A DNA stretch of 58,785 nucleotides from Verrucomicrobiota bacterium (GTDB taxonomy: Bacteria; Verrucomicrobiota; Verrucomicrobiia; Verrucomicrobiales; V1-33). Positions within the stretch are counted from its first letter, which is position 1, and each line of letters begins with the position of its first letter. Made by a program: the position numbers and the translations under genes. Of the stretch, positions 44,901-53,027 are shown one piece after another. The stretch lies in assembly GCA_003402705.1 (NCBI GenBank), contig QQNF01000018.1, positions 1 through 58,785 of the forward strand, written 5' to 3'. The notes below the pieces were generated by a model. The model worked only from the letters and a program-made list of their open reading frames with translations. It made no database searches and was not told where the DNA came from.

Positions 44901-45157
44901 TCCGGATGCATGTGGTGACGAAGAAGGACGGCGGCGTGCTGGCGGGATTGGTGCGGCGGGACGAGAAGGACGGGCTGACGCTGGTGGATGCGAGCGGACA
45001 GGAGACGACGGTGGCGCGGGATCAGGTGGCGAAGGATGAGACCGCGGTGCTGAGCCTGATGCCGGCGACGTTCGGGGTGAGCCTAACTGAGGCGGAGTTT
45101 CATGCGCTGGTGGCGTGGCTGGCGACGCAGAAGGCGGAAGTGAGGAGTGAGAAGTGA
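41978..45157 (+). CDS. PVC-type heme-binding CxxCH protein (dehydrogenase-like)
   Basis: 1059 residues with a signal peptide. The N-terminal ~400 residues are the verrucomicrobial/planctomycete membrane-bound dehydrogenase-type beta-propeller (FSAQLVASEPVVNKPMNLAFD; NIPTGVLPYGNG; WGQVNPFGLAQDSWG), followed by HEAT-like and carbohydrate-binding-like regions. The C-terminal ~130 residues are a mono-heme cytochrome c domain with HCAVCHRMGGEGNVVGPQLDG. Such proteins probably oxidise a sugar or alcohol in the periplasm and pass electrons on; the substrate is unknown. The last six codons and the stop lie in a heptamer repeat tract. The family is characteristic of the PVC superphylum. Confidence 0.92.
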   Translation: MRASILLIAAVVPVLAQDTSLVRESEPLTPMEEAKRFRLPPGFSAQLVASEPVVNKPMNLAFDEKGRLWCTSSAEYPWAVKKEQWATQEGLLKESRDKILVFSDRDGDGVVETPTVFADNLNIPTGVLPYGNGCIAWSIPNIWRLEDTDGDGKCDKRTVLFGPLGWEMDTHGMISSLRMGMDGWVYATHGFNNTSHFEVRVENNAAAAGRVKKPTPSAGNTGVPRGELDWGYSLDLHSGNVFRFRPDGSAVEPYSWGQVNPFGLAQDSWGNFYTADCHSNPITQLIAGAFYPSFGKPHDGLGFAPVMCEHAHGSTGLCGVLYLDGGVWGAEWEDHMLVGNCVTSRINHDAVRFTGATPKAEEREDFMVSEDPWFRPVDLRLGPDGSLYVADFYNRIIGHYEVPLTHPGRDRERGRIWRIVKEGAKGQREMNFEKDAVMRRRFTGPEKSPAGGGSRMLAATAEWITMHPGEKSAWTAAVVAESLEKTAGEDASLRQTLRVALRALLQEPGGFAGLAGMKPTAGLAAVVRTIQTPEASAWTLDFLLNEPQADRGELRNTVASLARNLPADGEAKLVGFVRRTFADDHGAQLELAGAIRQGLARRGGEPGVEAKAWLGEVAAQLFAAIDGTAEGTEWVPAPGDEWVLQKRPCADGREATLLSSLGSKGEGFAGVMKSAVFACPDKFAFWVNGHRGRPEKEATERTYVRLVAVDGDVEFVRAYPPRNDTAQRVEWELAGHVGKRVRFEIVDEDDNAKGEAYAWLAAGRFEPGVIALPTEDGDGFIRTAAGMASELKLTGQIPVLAKLLARKGLNGETRSAVATALAAMKQPQAIATVLKTAPAALQGVLAEILAGSAEGAAALMDCGVPVLLTQPVVAQKVAALNNAVLSERAAAMTKGLPPASEETAALIAARIRNHAGAAKDLAAGQAVFKVHCAVCHRMGGEGNVVGPQLDGVGNRGIERLCEDILDPHRAVDPNFRMHVVTKKDGGVLAGLVRRDEKDGLTLVDASGQETTVARDQVAKDETAVLSLMPATFGVSLTEAEFHALVAWLATQKAEVRSEK

Positions 45158-45188
45158 GGAGTGAGAAGTGAGAAGTGAGAAGTGAGAG
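45138..45188 (+). repeat. Heptanucleotide tandem repeat at the 3' end of the PVC heme gene
   Basis: About seven units of AGTGAGR (AGTGAGG/AGTGAGA) run from inside the coding region across the stop codon (TGA at 45155-45157) toward the convergent Hsp70 gene, which ends at 45211. Confidence 0.85.
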
Positions 45189-45210
45189 ACAGTGCTTTGT
45201 GTTAGATGTT

Positions 45211-47019
45211 TCAGAGCAGGCCGCGGCGTTCGAAGGCGGCGTCCATGGCGCGTTCGACGATGATGGCGGCGAGGGATTCGGTGGCGGCGTCGAGGGCGGC
45301 GTTGGCGGCTTTGAGGGCTGTGAGGTCGGAGGTGGAGCGGGCGGCGCGGACGTTGGCGGCGGCGGAGTTGATGGTGGAGAGGTCTGAGTTGGAGAGGGCG
45401 TCGCCGGCGGCTGGGAGGGCGGCGTCGAGTGCGGTGAGGAGTTCGTCGGCTTTGAGGGAGGCCTCGGTCCACTGACGTTCGTGCATGTCGGCCCATGCGT
45501 GGTCGACGGAGTCGGAGATCATGGCCTCGACGCGGGCGTCGTCGACATTGATGGCGGCGCTCTGGATGGCGAGGACGGTGTCGGTATTGGTTTTGGTGTC
45601 TCGGGCGAGGACGGAGAGGATGCCGTCGGCGTCGATGGAGAACTGGACCCCGACGCGGGCGCTGCCGCGAGGGCCTGGGTCGAAGTTGATCTGGAACTGG
45701 CCGAGTTCCCAGTTGTCGCGTGCCATTTCGCGCTCGCCCTGAAGGACGCGGATGAGCATGGAGGGCTGGAGGGCGACGGCGTTGGTGAACATTTCGCCGG
45801 CCTTGGCTGGGATGGTGGTATTGCGTGGGAGGATGACGTTCATGAGGCCGCCGAAGGTTTCGAGGCCGAGGGAGAGCGGGGTGACGTCGAGGAGCGTTAG
45901 GCGCTGTAATGCGCCGGAGAGCATGCCGCCCTGGATGACTGCGCCGAGGGCGACGGATTCGTCAGGGTGCTGAGAGGTATCGGGGTCGCGCTGGAAGATT
46001 TCTGCGGCGATGCGGCGGACCATGGGGATGCGGGTGCTGCCGCCGACGAGGACGACGGAGGCGAGGTCCTGAGGGGAGAGGTTAGCGTCGTGGAGGGCCT
46101 GGCGGCAGTGGGCGCGGGTGCGATCGAGGATGGGAGCGGCGAGGGATTCGAATTCGGCGCGGGAGACGGAGCGTGAGAAGTGGTGCTGGCCGTTGAGGAA
46201 AGGGATTTGGATGTCGGTGGAGTCGGCAGAGGAGAGCGCGTGTTTGGCGGCGATGGCGGCCTCGTGGAGACGTGCGGCGGCTTCCGGGGAGGGTGTTTGG
46301 TTAGGGAAGGCGAGGGAGGCGAGCCACGAGGCGAAGGCGCGGTCGAGGTCGTCGCCGCCGAGGGAAGTGTCGCCGTGGGTGGCGAGGACCTGGAAGATTC
46401 CGCTGGAGATTTCGAGGATGGAGATATCGAACGTGCCGCCGCCGAGGTCGAAGACGGCGATGCGGGCGTGGTCGTAGGTTTTATCGAGGCCGAAGGCGAG
46501 GGCGGCGGCGGTGGGCTCGTTGAGGATGCGTTCGACGTGGAAGCCAGCGAGTTCGCCGGCCTTGCGGGTGGCGGAGCGCTGGGCGTCGTTGAAGTAGGCG
46601 GGGACGGTGATGACGGCGCGGTGGACTGGGCGTTCGAGGGCGCGTTCGGCGACGGCTTTGAGGCGACGGAGGATGATGGCGGAGATATCGACTGGGGAGA
46701 GGAGTTGGTTGTCGAGGGCGACGGCGGAGTTGCCTTGGGAGTCGCGGCCGACTGGGAAGGCGGGGATGTGTTCGAGTTCGCCGGGGCGGCGGCCGATGAG
46801 GCGTTTGATGCTGGTGATGGTGCGAGCGGGTGCGGAGGCGCGGCGGCGGAGGGCTGGGCTGCCGGTTTCCGGGGGTGAGCCGTCTGGGGGGAAGTAGACG
46901 GCGGAGGGGGTGAGCCGGGAGCCGGATTCGTCGGCGAGGAGGATGGGGAAACCTGCTTCGAAGACGCCGATGAGGGAGTTGGTGGTGCCGAGGTCGATGC
47001 CGACGATGTCTTCTGCCAT
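45211..47019 (-). CDS. Hsp70-family chaperone (DnaK paralogue)
   Basis: 602 residues from the ATG at 47019. The ATPase signatures are intact: GIDLGTTNS (residues 7-15), [14 protein letters not shown] and [16 protein letters not shown]. The substrate-binding part has [14 protein letters not shown] and FDPGPRGSA, but the C-terminal lid is short (about 90 residues) and there is no long disordered acidic tail. It is shorter than typical DnaK (about 640). No grpE or dnaJ is adjacent and no CIRCE element is seen upstream. It is probably a specialised paralogue; a HscA-like role is possible but there are no iron-sulfur genes nearby. Confidence 0.85.
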   Translation of the reverse strand: MAEDIVGIDLGTTNSLIGVFEAGFPILLADESGSRLTPSAVYFPPDGSPPETGSPALRRRASAPARTITSIKRLIGRRPGELEHIPAFPVGRDSQGNSAVALDNQLLSPVDISAIILRRLKAVAERALERPVHRAVITVPAYFNDAQRSATRKAGELAGFHVERILNEPTAAALAFGLDKTYDHARIAVFDLGGGTFDISILEISSGIFQVLATHGDTSLGGDDLDRAFASWLASLAFPNQTPSPEAAARLHEAAIAAKHALSSADSTDIQIPFLNGQHHFSRSVSRAEFESLAAPILDRTRAHCRQALHDANLSPQDLASVVLVGGSTRIPMVRRIAAEIFQRDPDTSQHPDESVALGAVIQGGMLSGALQRLTLLDVTPLSLGLETFGGLMNVILPRNTTIPAKAGEMFTNAVALQPSMLIRVLQGEREMARDNWELGQFQINFDPGPRGSARVGVQFSIDADGILSVLARDTKTNTDTVLAIQSAAINVDDARVEAMISDSVDHAWADMHERQWTEASLKADELLTALDAALPAAGDALSNSDLSTINSAAANVRAARSTSDLTALKAANAALDAATESLAAIIVERAMDAAFERRGLL

Positions 47020-47124
47020 GGGTCGAGGTGGACTGGGAAGGGGAGGTGGGCAAGCGGTGGTGGTGGTGAGGATGCGTGGGTTAAACGAGTGGAGGTGGTG
47101 ACGAGGAGAGACGTAAAGGAAAGG

Positions 47125-48210
47125 ATGAGAGAAGAGACTGACGTGCTGATATGTGGAGGTGGGCCTGCGGGTGCGGCGGCGGCGATTGTGGCGGCGCGGA
47201 AGGGATTGCGGGTGGTGGTGATGGAGCGGGCGGAGTTTCCGAGGCACAAAGTGTGCGGGGATTGTCTGAATCCGGATTGCTGGGACGTGCTGGAGGTTCT
47301 GGGGGTGGCGGATGGGGTGAGGCGGTTGCGGCAGGGAGTGCTGAGGGCGGTGCGGATGGTGAGTCCGGGCGGGCGGGAAGTGGTGGTGGGGTTGCCGGAG
47401 GGGGCGGAGGTGGCGGTTAGGCGGGAGGATCTGGATGAGTTGCTATTGCGGGCGGCGGCGGCGGCTGGTGCGAAGGTGTACTGCGGGGAGGCGATGACGC
47501 GCTTGGCGGAGGTGGAGGGAGGATGGGAGGCCGGGACGGCGGAGCGGGCGTGGCGGTCGCGGGTGTTCATTGCGGCGGACGGGAGGAATTCGACGAGTTG
47601 CCGGTTGCTGCGGTTGAGCCCTGCTCCGCTGCGGGACCGGGTGGCGGTGCAGTGTCATGCGCCGCTGGCGGCGGGGCACGAAGAGCGGGTGAGCCTGGAG
47701 ATTTTCGGTGATGGGTATGCGGGGATTGCGCCGGTGGGGGATGGGGAGATGAATGTGTGTGCGGTGGCGGCGGCTGGGGACGTGGAGGGATTGCGGCGGC
47801 GGCTGATGGAGCGGTTAGGGATTCCGGAGGGAGTGGAGTGGCACCGGATGGCTCCGCTGGAGCGTGCGGACCTTGCGGCGTCGCCGCGGGCGGGATTGTT
47901 TCTGACGGGGGATGTGGCGCGGGTGGTGGAGCCGTTTACGGGCGAGGGGATTTACTATGCGTTGAAGAGCGGGATGCTGGCCGGGCAGGCGGCGGTGATG
48001 GAGATGTCAGGGAATCCGGCGGGCGGGTGGTATGCGAGGGAGCATGCGGGGATGTACCGGCGGCGGTTCTGGGTGAACCGGCTGGCGCGGGTGGCGGTGA
48101 CGCGGCCGTGGGTGGGATCGGTGGTGATCCGAGCGGGGGCGGCGTTTCCGGGCCTGCTGCGGTGGGTGACGTCGAAGGTGGTTAGGCCGTTGTCAGCGCC
48201 GGGGGGCTGA
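47125..48210 (+). CDS. FAD-dependent oxidoreductase (geranylgeranyl-reductase-like)
   Basis: 361 residues from the ATG at 47125, which has a good AAAGGAAAGG ribosome-binding sequence; the frame reaches back to 47089. The N-terminal Rossmann motif is [36 protein letters not shown] matches the family's P-C/x-G-x motif, and the C-terminal [22 protein letters not shown] is the FAD-binding GD motif of the group. Members reduce double bonds of isoprenoids or halogenate and hydroxylate aromatic compounds. The product is unknown. It overlaps the convergent OmpA-like gene by 18 bases at the 3' end. Confidence 0.82.
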   Translation: MREETDVLICGGGPAGAAAAIVAARKGLRVVVMERAEFPRHKVCGDCLNPDCWDVLEVLGVADGVRRLRQGVLRAVRMVSPGGREVVVGLPEGAEVAVRREDLDELLLRAAAAAGAKVYCGEAMTRLAEVEGGWEAGTAERAWRSRVFIAADGRNSTSCRLLRLSPAPLRDRVAVQCHAPLAAGHEERVSLEIFGDGYAGIAPVGDGEMNVCAVAAAGDVEGLRRRLMERLGIPEGVEWHRMAPLERADLAASPRAGLFLTGDVARVVEPFTGEGIYYALKSGMLAGQAAVMEMSGNPAGGWYAREHAGMYRRRFWVNRLARVAVTRPWVGSVVIRAGAAFPGLLRWVTSKVVRPLSAPGG

Positions 48211-48729
48211 GTCATCGGCTCCGGTGCTGACGATGCCGAAGATGACCGAGTCGCCGGGGACGGGGCCGTCTGAGCCGTAGCTGGTGGTGACCATGCGGCC
48301 GGCGGGGACGCCGCGGTTGAGGAGGAAATCGCGGACGGCGATGGCGCGTTGTTCGGCGAGCTGGCGTGAGTATTCGGGGTCTCCGGTGGCTGCTCCTCCG
48401 GCGATGACGACGCGTTCCGGGTGGCCTTTGAGCCATGTGGCGGTTTCGCGGAGCTGAAGGGTGGCGGGTTTGGAAAGGAAGTGGGAATCGCGGTCGAATC
48501 TGATGGGAGGGAGGATGCCGGTGCGGACGCGGGAGCTTTCTGGGCCGAGGAGGGCTGGGGCGTCGATGCGGCGCGGGGTGGCGGACATTTTCTCGGAGTC
48601 GTCCGGTGGGAGGGGGACGGTTTCCTTGCCGGAGACGACGTTTTGCATGGCGCGGACGGCGTGGCAGCCGGAGAGGGCGGCGGTGAGGCAGAGGGCCGGG
48701 AAAGCGAAGAGGGCACAGAGCGGTCTCAT
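48193..48729 (-). CDS. OmpA/Pal-like lipoprotein, divergent
   Basis: 178 residues from the ATG at 48729. A lipoprotein signal ends in ALSGC (Cys22). The C-terminal ~110 residues resemble an OmpA peptidoglycan-binding domain: IRFDRDSHFLSKPATLQLRET, then WLKGHPERVVIAGGAAT and EQRAIAVRDFLLNRGV. The usual HTD-x-x-G segment is altered to AGGAATGDPEYS, so peptidoglycan binding may be changed or lost. It lies downstream of the DUF481 barrel gene on the same strand, which suggests an envelope function for the pair. Confidence 0.75.
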   Translation of the reverse strand: MRPLCALFAFPALCLTAALSGCHAVRAMQNVVSGKETVPLPPDDSEKMSATPRRIDAPALLGPESSRVRTGILPPIRFDRDSHFLSKPATLQLRETATWLKGHPERVVIAGGAATGDPEYSRQLAEQRAIAVRDFLLNRGVPAGRMVTTSYGSDGPVPGDSVIFGIVSTGADDSAPRR

Positions 48730-48776
48730 TGACTGCATCTGTGCCCTCCGCATGAGGGTTTGGCAAATCCCGGGTA

Positions 48777-50276
48777 TCAGAATCGGACGGCGACGCCGGC
48801 GCTGAGGAGGAGGTCGTTCTTTTTGTTATCGGCGGCTGGGGTGTTGTCGTAGATGCTGTTCACGCTGGTGCGGAAGCTGAGGTCTTCGGTGACATCGAAG
48901 TCGAGAGCTGCGGCTGCGACGAGGAAGAAGTTTTCCCAGTCTTCGGCTTCGGTATTGAAGGTGATGCTCTGGGTGAGGGAGACGCCGTCAGCGATTTTCC
49001 ATGTGAGTTTTTCGGCGGCCTGGATGGCGAAGTAGCTATCCGAGATGCCGGCGACTTTTTCCCAGACGTAGGATGGACCGGCTTCGAAGCTGAGGGTGGC
49101 TGTGTCGTTCTTGACGAAGTAGTAGCCGGCGGTGAGGGCCGGTGAGAGACGATAGGAGAGGTCGGCCATGTCGTCGTAGAGGAAGCCCGAGCTGAGGCCT
49201 GCGAAGCAGCGATCGCTGAAGAGGCGATTGTACTGAGCGGAGGCGCGGAGGAGCTGGGTGGAGGTGGTGGAGTCGGTTTCGCCGTAGCCGCCGAAGACAT
49301 TGAAGAGGGCTTCGTTGCTTGCTTCGCGGTAGGCGGCGTCGAAGGCGGCGGTTACGAGGAGATTGTCAGCGTTGCCGGAGTTGAGGGCGAGGCCGATGGC
49401 GGCGGTGTTGGTCCAGCCCATGGCGTTGACGGTGCCTGCGGCTTTCTTTTCCTTGAGGGTTTTGCGTGCGGCGGGGGCCGGGTCATCGGCGATGCCGCTA
49501 AGGGCGTAGGAGATGGTGGCCATGACGGCGAGGTCATTGCTCTTCTGACCTGCGGCTGGGGTATTGTCGTAGGTATTGCGGACGAAGGAATTGAGGCTCC
49601 AGTTGCGGTTCACGCGGAAGTTGAAGCCAGCGTCGGCGACGAGGTACCAGTTGTCCCAGTCTTCGGCTTCGGTGACGAAGGCGACGGATTGGGTGAATTT
49701 GACGCGGTCGTTGAATTTGTGGGAGAAGCGCTGGGCGAGGCGGACGGTTAGGTAGTCGTTCTGGACGCCGCCTTGTTTTTCCCAGAGGTAGCCGGGGCCG
49801 GCTTCGAAGGCGAGGGTGGTGGCGTCGTTTTTGATGGCGTTGAAGCCGAGGGTGGGGCCGACATTGACGCGGTAGTCGAGGTCAGCGATGCTGTCGTACC
49901 ATGCGTCGGCGAGGATCCCTGCGTAGAATGGGCCGCTGAGGGTATGGTTCCAGGAGGTGTAGGCGTGGAGGTTGTCGGCGGATTTGAGGCCGTCTGTTTC
50001 GCCGTAGATGTAATCGGTACCGAAGTAGAATTCGTCGGTTGGGGTGATGTAGCTGGCGAGGAAGCGAGCGGTGAGGTTGAGATTGTCCGAGTTGCCTGAG
50101 GTCATGCCGTAGCCGATGGCTCCGGTGATTTCCCATGGGCTGACGGGAGGGGCGGTGATGGGAGCGGAGGCCTTGCCGAGGGCTGGGGCGGTGCCGGCGG
50201 AAGCGGGGAGGGTGGCGAGGAGGCCGGGGAGAGCGGTTGCGATGGCGAGCCGGCTCAGGCGGGGGAATTTCGTCAT
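48777..50276 (-). CDS. Tandem-duplicated DUF481 outer-membrane barrel
   Basis: 499 residues with a signal peptide (IATALPGLLATLPASA). The mature part holds two similar DUF481 domains, about residues 48-259 and 288-499, joined by a charged linker (EKKAAGTVNAMG). Matching segments include AFEAGPGYLWEK versus SFEAGPSYVWEK, FVTEAEDWDNWYLV versus FNTEAEDWENFFLV, and NTYDNTPAAGQKSNDL versus SIYDNTPAADNKKNDL. Single DUF481 (YdiY-like) barrels are ~240 residues and occur in the outer membrane. The sequence ends in VAVRF, as outer-membrane proteins do. Function unknown; a two-barrel arrangement is inferred. Confidence 0.85.
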   Translation of the reverse strand: MTKFPRLSRLAIATALPGLLATLPASAGTAPALGKASAPITAPPVSPWEITGAIGYGMTSGNSDNLNLTARFLASYITPTDEFYFGTDYIYGETDGLKSADNLHAYTSWNHTLSGPFYAGILADAWYDSIADLDYRVNVGPTLGFNAIKNDATTLAFEAGPGYLWEKQGGVQNDYLTVRLAQRFSHKFNDRVKFTQSVAFVTEAEDWDNWYLVADAGFNFRVNRNWSLNSFVRNTYDNTPAAGQKSNDLAVMATISYALSGIADDPAPAARKTLKEKKAAGTVNAMGWTNTAAIGLALNSGNADNLLVTAAFDAAYREASNEALFNVFGGYGETDSTTSTQLLRASAQYNRLFSDRCFAGLSSGFLYDDMADLSYRLSPALTAGYYFVKNDTATLSFEAGPSYVWEKVAGISDSYFAIQAAEKLTWKIADGVSLTQSITFNTEAEDWENFFLVAAAALDFDVTEDLSFRTSVNSIYDNTPAADNKKNDLLLSAGVAVRF

Positions 50277-50474
50277 GATCAGGGAATGGTTAGCGTTCGG
50301 TTCAGGTCGTTCTGAGATCCGGGTAGACCGGAGGGCGGATTGAAGGCGGCGGGTTTGGGTTTGTCATCAGGAAATTTTCTCTACGCGGACGCGGGAACGG
50401 AGTGGTGAAGGGAGGGTTATGAAGAGGTGGAAATGGGTCGTGCGGGGGATGGGGAATGCGGTATGGTTTTCTGC

Positions 50475-52958
50475 ATGAAGCCCAACCGATTGCGGCAAGC
50501 CGCGTTTGCGATAGTACTGCCAGTGCTTGGGTACGCGGTGGGGCGGCGAGTGGAGGGTGGGCGCGAGCGTGGGCGGGATGTGGGTGGGGGAGCGGCGGTG
50601 GTGAGTGGGGTGGCGGGCGTGCGCGGGGGAGTGGAAGTGGCGGCTGGGGTGCGGGGATTTGACGGGACGGTGGGGGGATTGATGGCGATAGCGAAGGGAG
50701 CGAAGACCCCGTGGCGGGCGCAGTGGCCGTTGCAGGTGGTGCTGATGCCATTGGGTGCGGAGGAGATTGCGAGGCTGATGCGGGCGGCTCCGTGGCGAGT
50801 GGGGATGTTGTGGCATGAGGCGGCGGTGGCGGATGCGCTGGTGCGGGTGTGGGCGGAGAAGGATGCGGTGGGGGCGCTGGCCTGGGCGTCGCAGGTGGTG
50901 CCGGTGTACCGGAGGACGGAATTGCGCGGGGAGATTTTGAAGGCGTACGGGGCGGTGGATATGGACCGGGCGCTGGCGCTGGCGCGGAAGATCACGCCCG
51001 AGGAGGATCGGCGGGCGGCGATGTGTCAACTGGCGGAGGCGCTGGCGGCGACGGAACCGGAGCGGGCGATCGGGTTGATCTCGTCGCAGGGAGGCGAGCG
51101 GTATTTTCATTATGCGGCGAACATTTTCCGGACGTGGGCGGCGGCGGATCCGTTAGCGGCGTGGTCGAAGGCGCTGGCGTGGCCGCACAATGGGAACCGG
51201 GCGTCGGCGTGCGAGGCGGTGTTGAGTCAGTGGGTGGCGACGGATCGGGCGGGGGCGTGGGCGGTGGTGCAGGGGATGCCTGCGGGGAATGGGAAGCGGC
51301 AGGCGATAGCGGCGGTGTATGCGGCGTGGGCGATGAGTGCGCCTGCGGAGGCGCATGCGGCGGTGCTGGCGATGCCTGCGGGGAGCGAGCGGAATGCGGC
51401 GCAGATGGCGGCGCTTCAGGGGTGGGCGCAGAGTGATCCGAGGGGAGCGGCGGCGGCCTTGGCGGACATGCCAGGGGGGAATCAGCGGTCGCAGATGACG
51501 AATCAGGTGTTTTCGGCGTGGGCGATGCAGGATCCGGCGGCGGCTGCTGCGGCGGCGGCGGAGTTGCCGTACAAGCAGCGGCAGGACGCGATGACGGCGC
51601 TGGCGGGGACGTGGGCGTGGAAGGATCCGCGGGGTGCGATGGCGTGGGCGAAGTCGATCACGGATCCGCAGATGAGTTCGCAGGCGCTTTCTAACATTTT
51701 CCCGGCGCTGGTGCGTGAGGATCCGCAGATGGCGGCGTCGGAGTGGCGGGCGTTGCCTAGGAAGCAGCAGCGGGAGCAGCTGCATGAGATGACGTCGACG
51801 TGGGCGCAGCAGGACAAGGAAGGGGCGCTGGCGTTTGCGCGGTCGCTGGAGCAGCCGCAGGATCGAGCGGCGGCGTTGTCGGCGGCGGCGAGCGGGCTGG
51901 GTTTCGAGGATCCGGCGGCGCTGACGAAAGTGTTGTCGGAGATTCCGGAGGGGCCGTTGCGGGTGGAGGCGATGCAGCGGATTGCGGGGGAGCAGTGGTA
52001 TCAGAATCCGGAGGGGGTGGGGGAATGGCTGACGACCCTGACGGAGAGTGCGCGGGCGGGGGTGATGCGGGACAACAATCACTGGCTGACGCAGATGGAT
52101 CCGAAGGCTGCGGCGGCGCTGCTGGAGACGACGCCTGGATTGGAGGGGCAGCAGTATCTGTGGTCGCAGATTGCGGGGAATCTGGCGTCGGAGGATCCGG
52201 CGGCTGGGTTGGCGTGGGCGGAGAAGATCGAGGCTCCGGGGGCGCGGACGGCGGCGGTGAGTCAGGCGTTAGGGACGATGGCGCAGCAGGATCCGGCGGG
52301 GGCGGCGCGGTATGCGGCGGGGATCGCGAACGAGGAGACGCGGCGTGGAGCGTTAGGATCGGTGGTTGATGTGTGGGCGGAGCAGGATCCTGATGCGGCG
52401 ATGGCGTGGGCGGCGAATGCGGGGCCGGAAGCGCAGCAGATGGTGATGCTGAAGGCGACGATGGCGAAGGCGGGGGACGATCCGGCGGCGAGTGCGGCGA
52501 TTCTAGCGAAGCTGGCGGGAGGTGGCGGGGAGAAGGATGAGGATGCGCTGCAGGCGGCGGCTCGCGGGGTGGCGGGGAATTATTTCCGGGACGACATGAA
52601 GGGGTCGGTGGCGTGGGCGGCGGGGTTGCCTGAGGGGGCGGCGCAGACGGCGGCGGTGGAGTCGATTGCGGGGGCGTGGACGCAATTGGATCCGGTGGAG
52701 GCGAGCGGATGGATTCAGCAGTTGCCGCCCGGGGCGGGGAGGGACGGGGCGGCGGAGAAGCTGAGTTACGGGATCATGCAGTCGGATCCGGAGAGTGCGT
52801 TCACGTGGGCGGCGAGCATTGGTGCGGACACGAAGCGGGACAACGCCCTGCGGCAGGTGGCGCGCAACTGGATGAGTGCGGACAAGGCGGGAGCGCGGGC
52901 CGCGATACAGGGTGCGGCGATCAGTGAATCGCTGCGGGCCGAGTTGCTGGAGGAATGA
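50475..52958 (+). CDS. Alpha-repeat protein with ~20 W-x3-DP units
   Basis: 827 residues from the ATG at 50475, with a short N-terminal hydrophobic anchor (LRQAAFAIVLPVLGYAVG). The rest is a chain of ~33-residue units of the form W-A-x2-D-P-x-A-A-x-A-W-A-x2-L-P-x-G-x2-R-x2-A. Examples: WAQSDPRGAAAALADMPGG, WAMQDPAAAAAAAAELPY, WAWKDPRGAMAWAKSI, WAEQDPDAAMAWAANAGP. The pattern suggests an alpha-solenoid like HEAT or Sel1 repeats, although the unit is not identical to a named family known to me. Repeats of this style are seen in other Verrucomicrobiota. A surface or periplasmic binding scaffold is inferred. Confidence 0.75.
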   Translation: MKPNRLRQAAFAIVLPVLGYAVGRRVEGGRERGRDVGGGAAVVSGVAGVRGGVEVAAGVRGFDGTVGGLMAIAKGAKTPWRAQWPLQVVLMPLGAEEIARLMRAAPWRVGMLWHEAAVADALVRVWAEKDAVGALAWASQVVPVYRRTELRGEILKAYGAVDMDRALALARKITPEEDRRAAMCQLAEALAATEPERAIGLISSQGGERYFHYAANIFRTWAAADPLAAWSKALAWPHNGNRASACEAVLSQWVATDRAGAWAVVQGMPAGNGKRQAIAAVYAAWAMSAPAEAHAAVLAMPAGSERNAAQMAALQGWAQSDPRGAAAALADMPGGNQRSQMTNQVFSAWAMQDPAAAAAAAAELPYKQRQDAMTALAGTWAWKDPRGAMAWAKSITDPQMSSQALSNIFPALVREDPQMAASEWRALPRKQQREQLHEMTSTWAQQDKEGALAFARSLEQPQDRAAALSAAASGLGFEDPAALTKVLSEIPEGPLRVEAMQRIAGEQWYQNPEGVGEWLTTLTESARAGVMRDNNHWLTQMDPKAAAALLETTPGLEGQQYLWSQIAGNLASEDPAAGLAWAEKIEAPGARTAAVSQALGTMAQQDPAGAARYAAGIANEETRRGALGSVVDVWAEQDPDAAMAWAANAGPEAQQMVMLKATMAKAGDDPAASAAILAKLAGGGGEKDEDALQAAARGVAGNYFRDDMKGSVAWAAGLPEGAAQTAAVESIAGAWTQLDPVEASGWIQQLPPGAGRDGAAEKLSYGIMQSDPESAFTWAASIGADTKRDNALRQVARNWMSADKAGARAAIQGAAISESLRAELLEE

Positions 52959-53027
52959 GGCGAAGGGAGGGGAACGGGTCTTTTTCCCGATTCCTGTGTT
53001 GCACGGCGGTTGCGAATCGAGCCGGGG

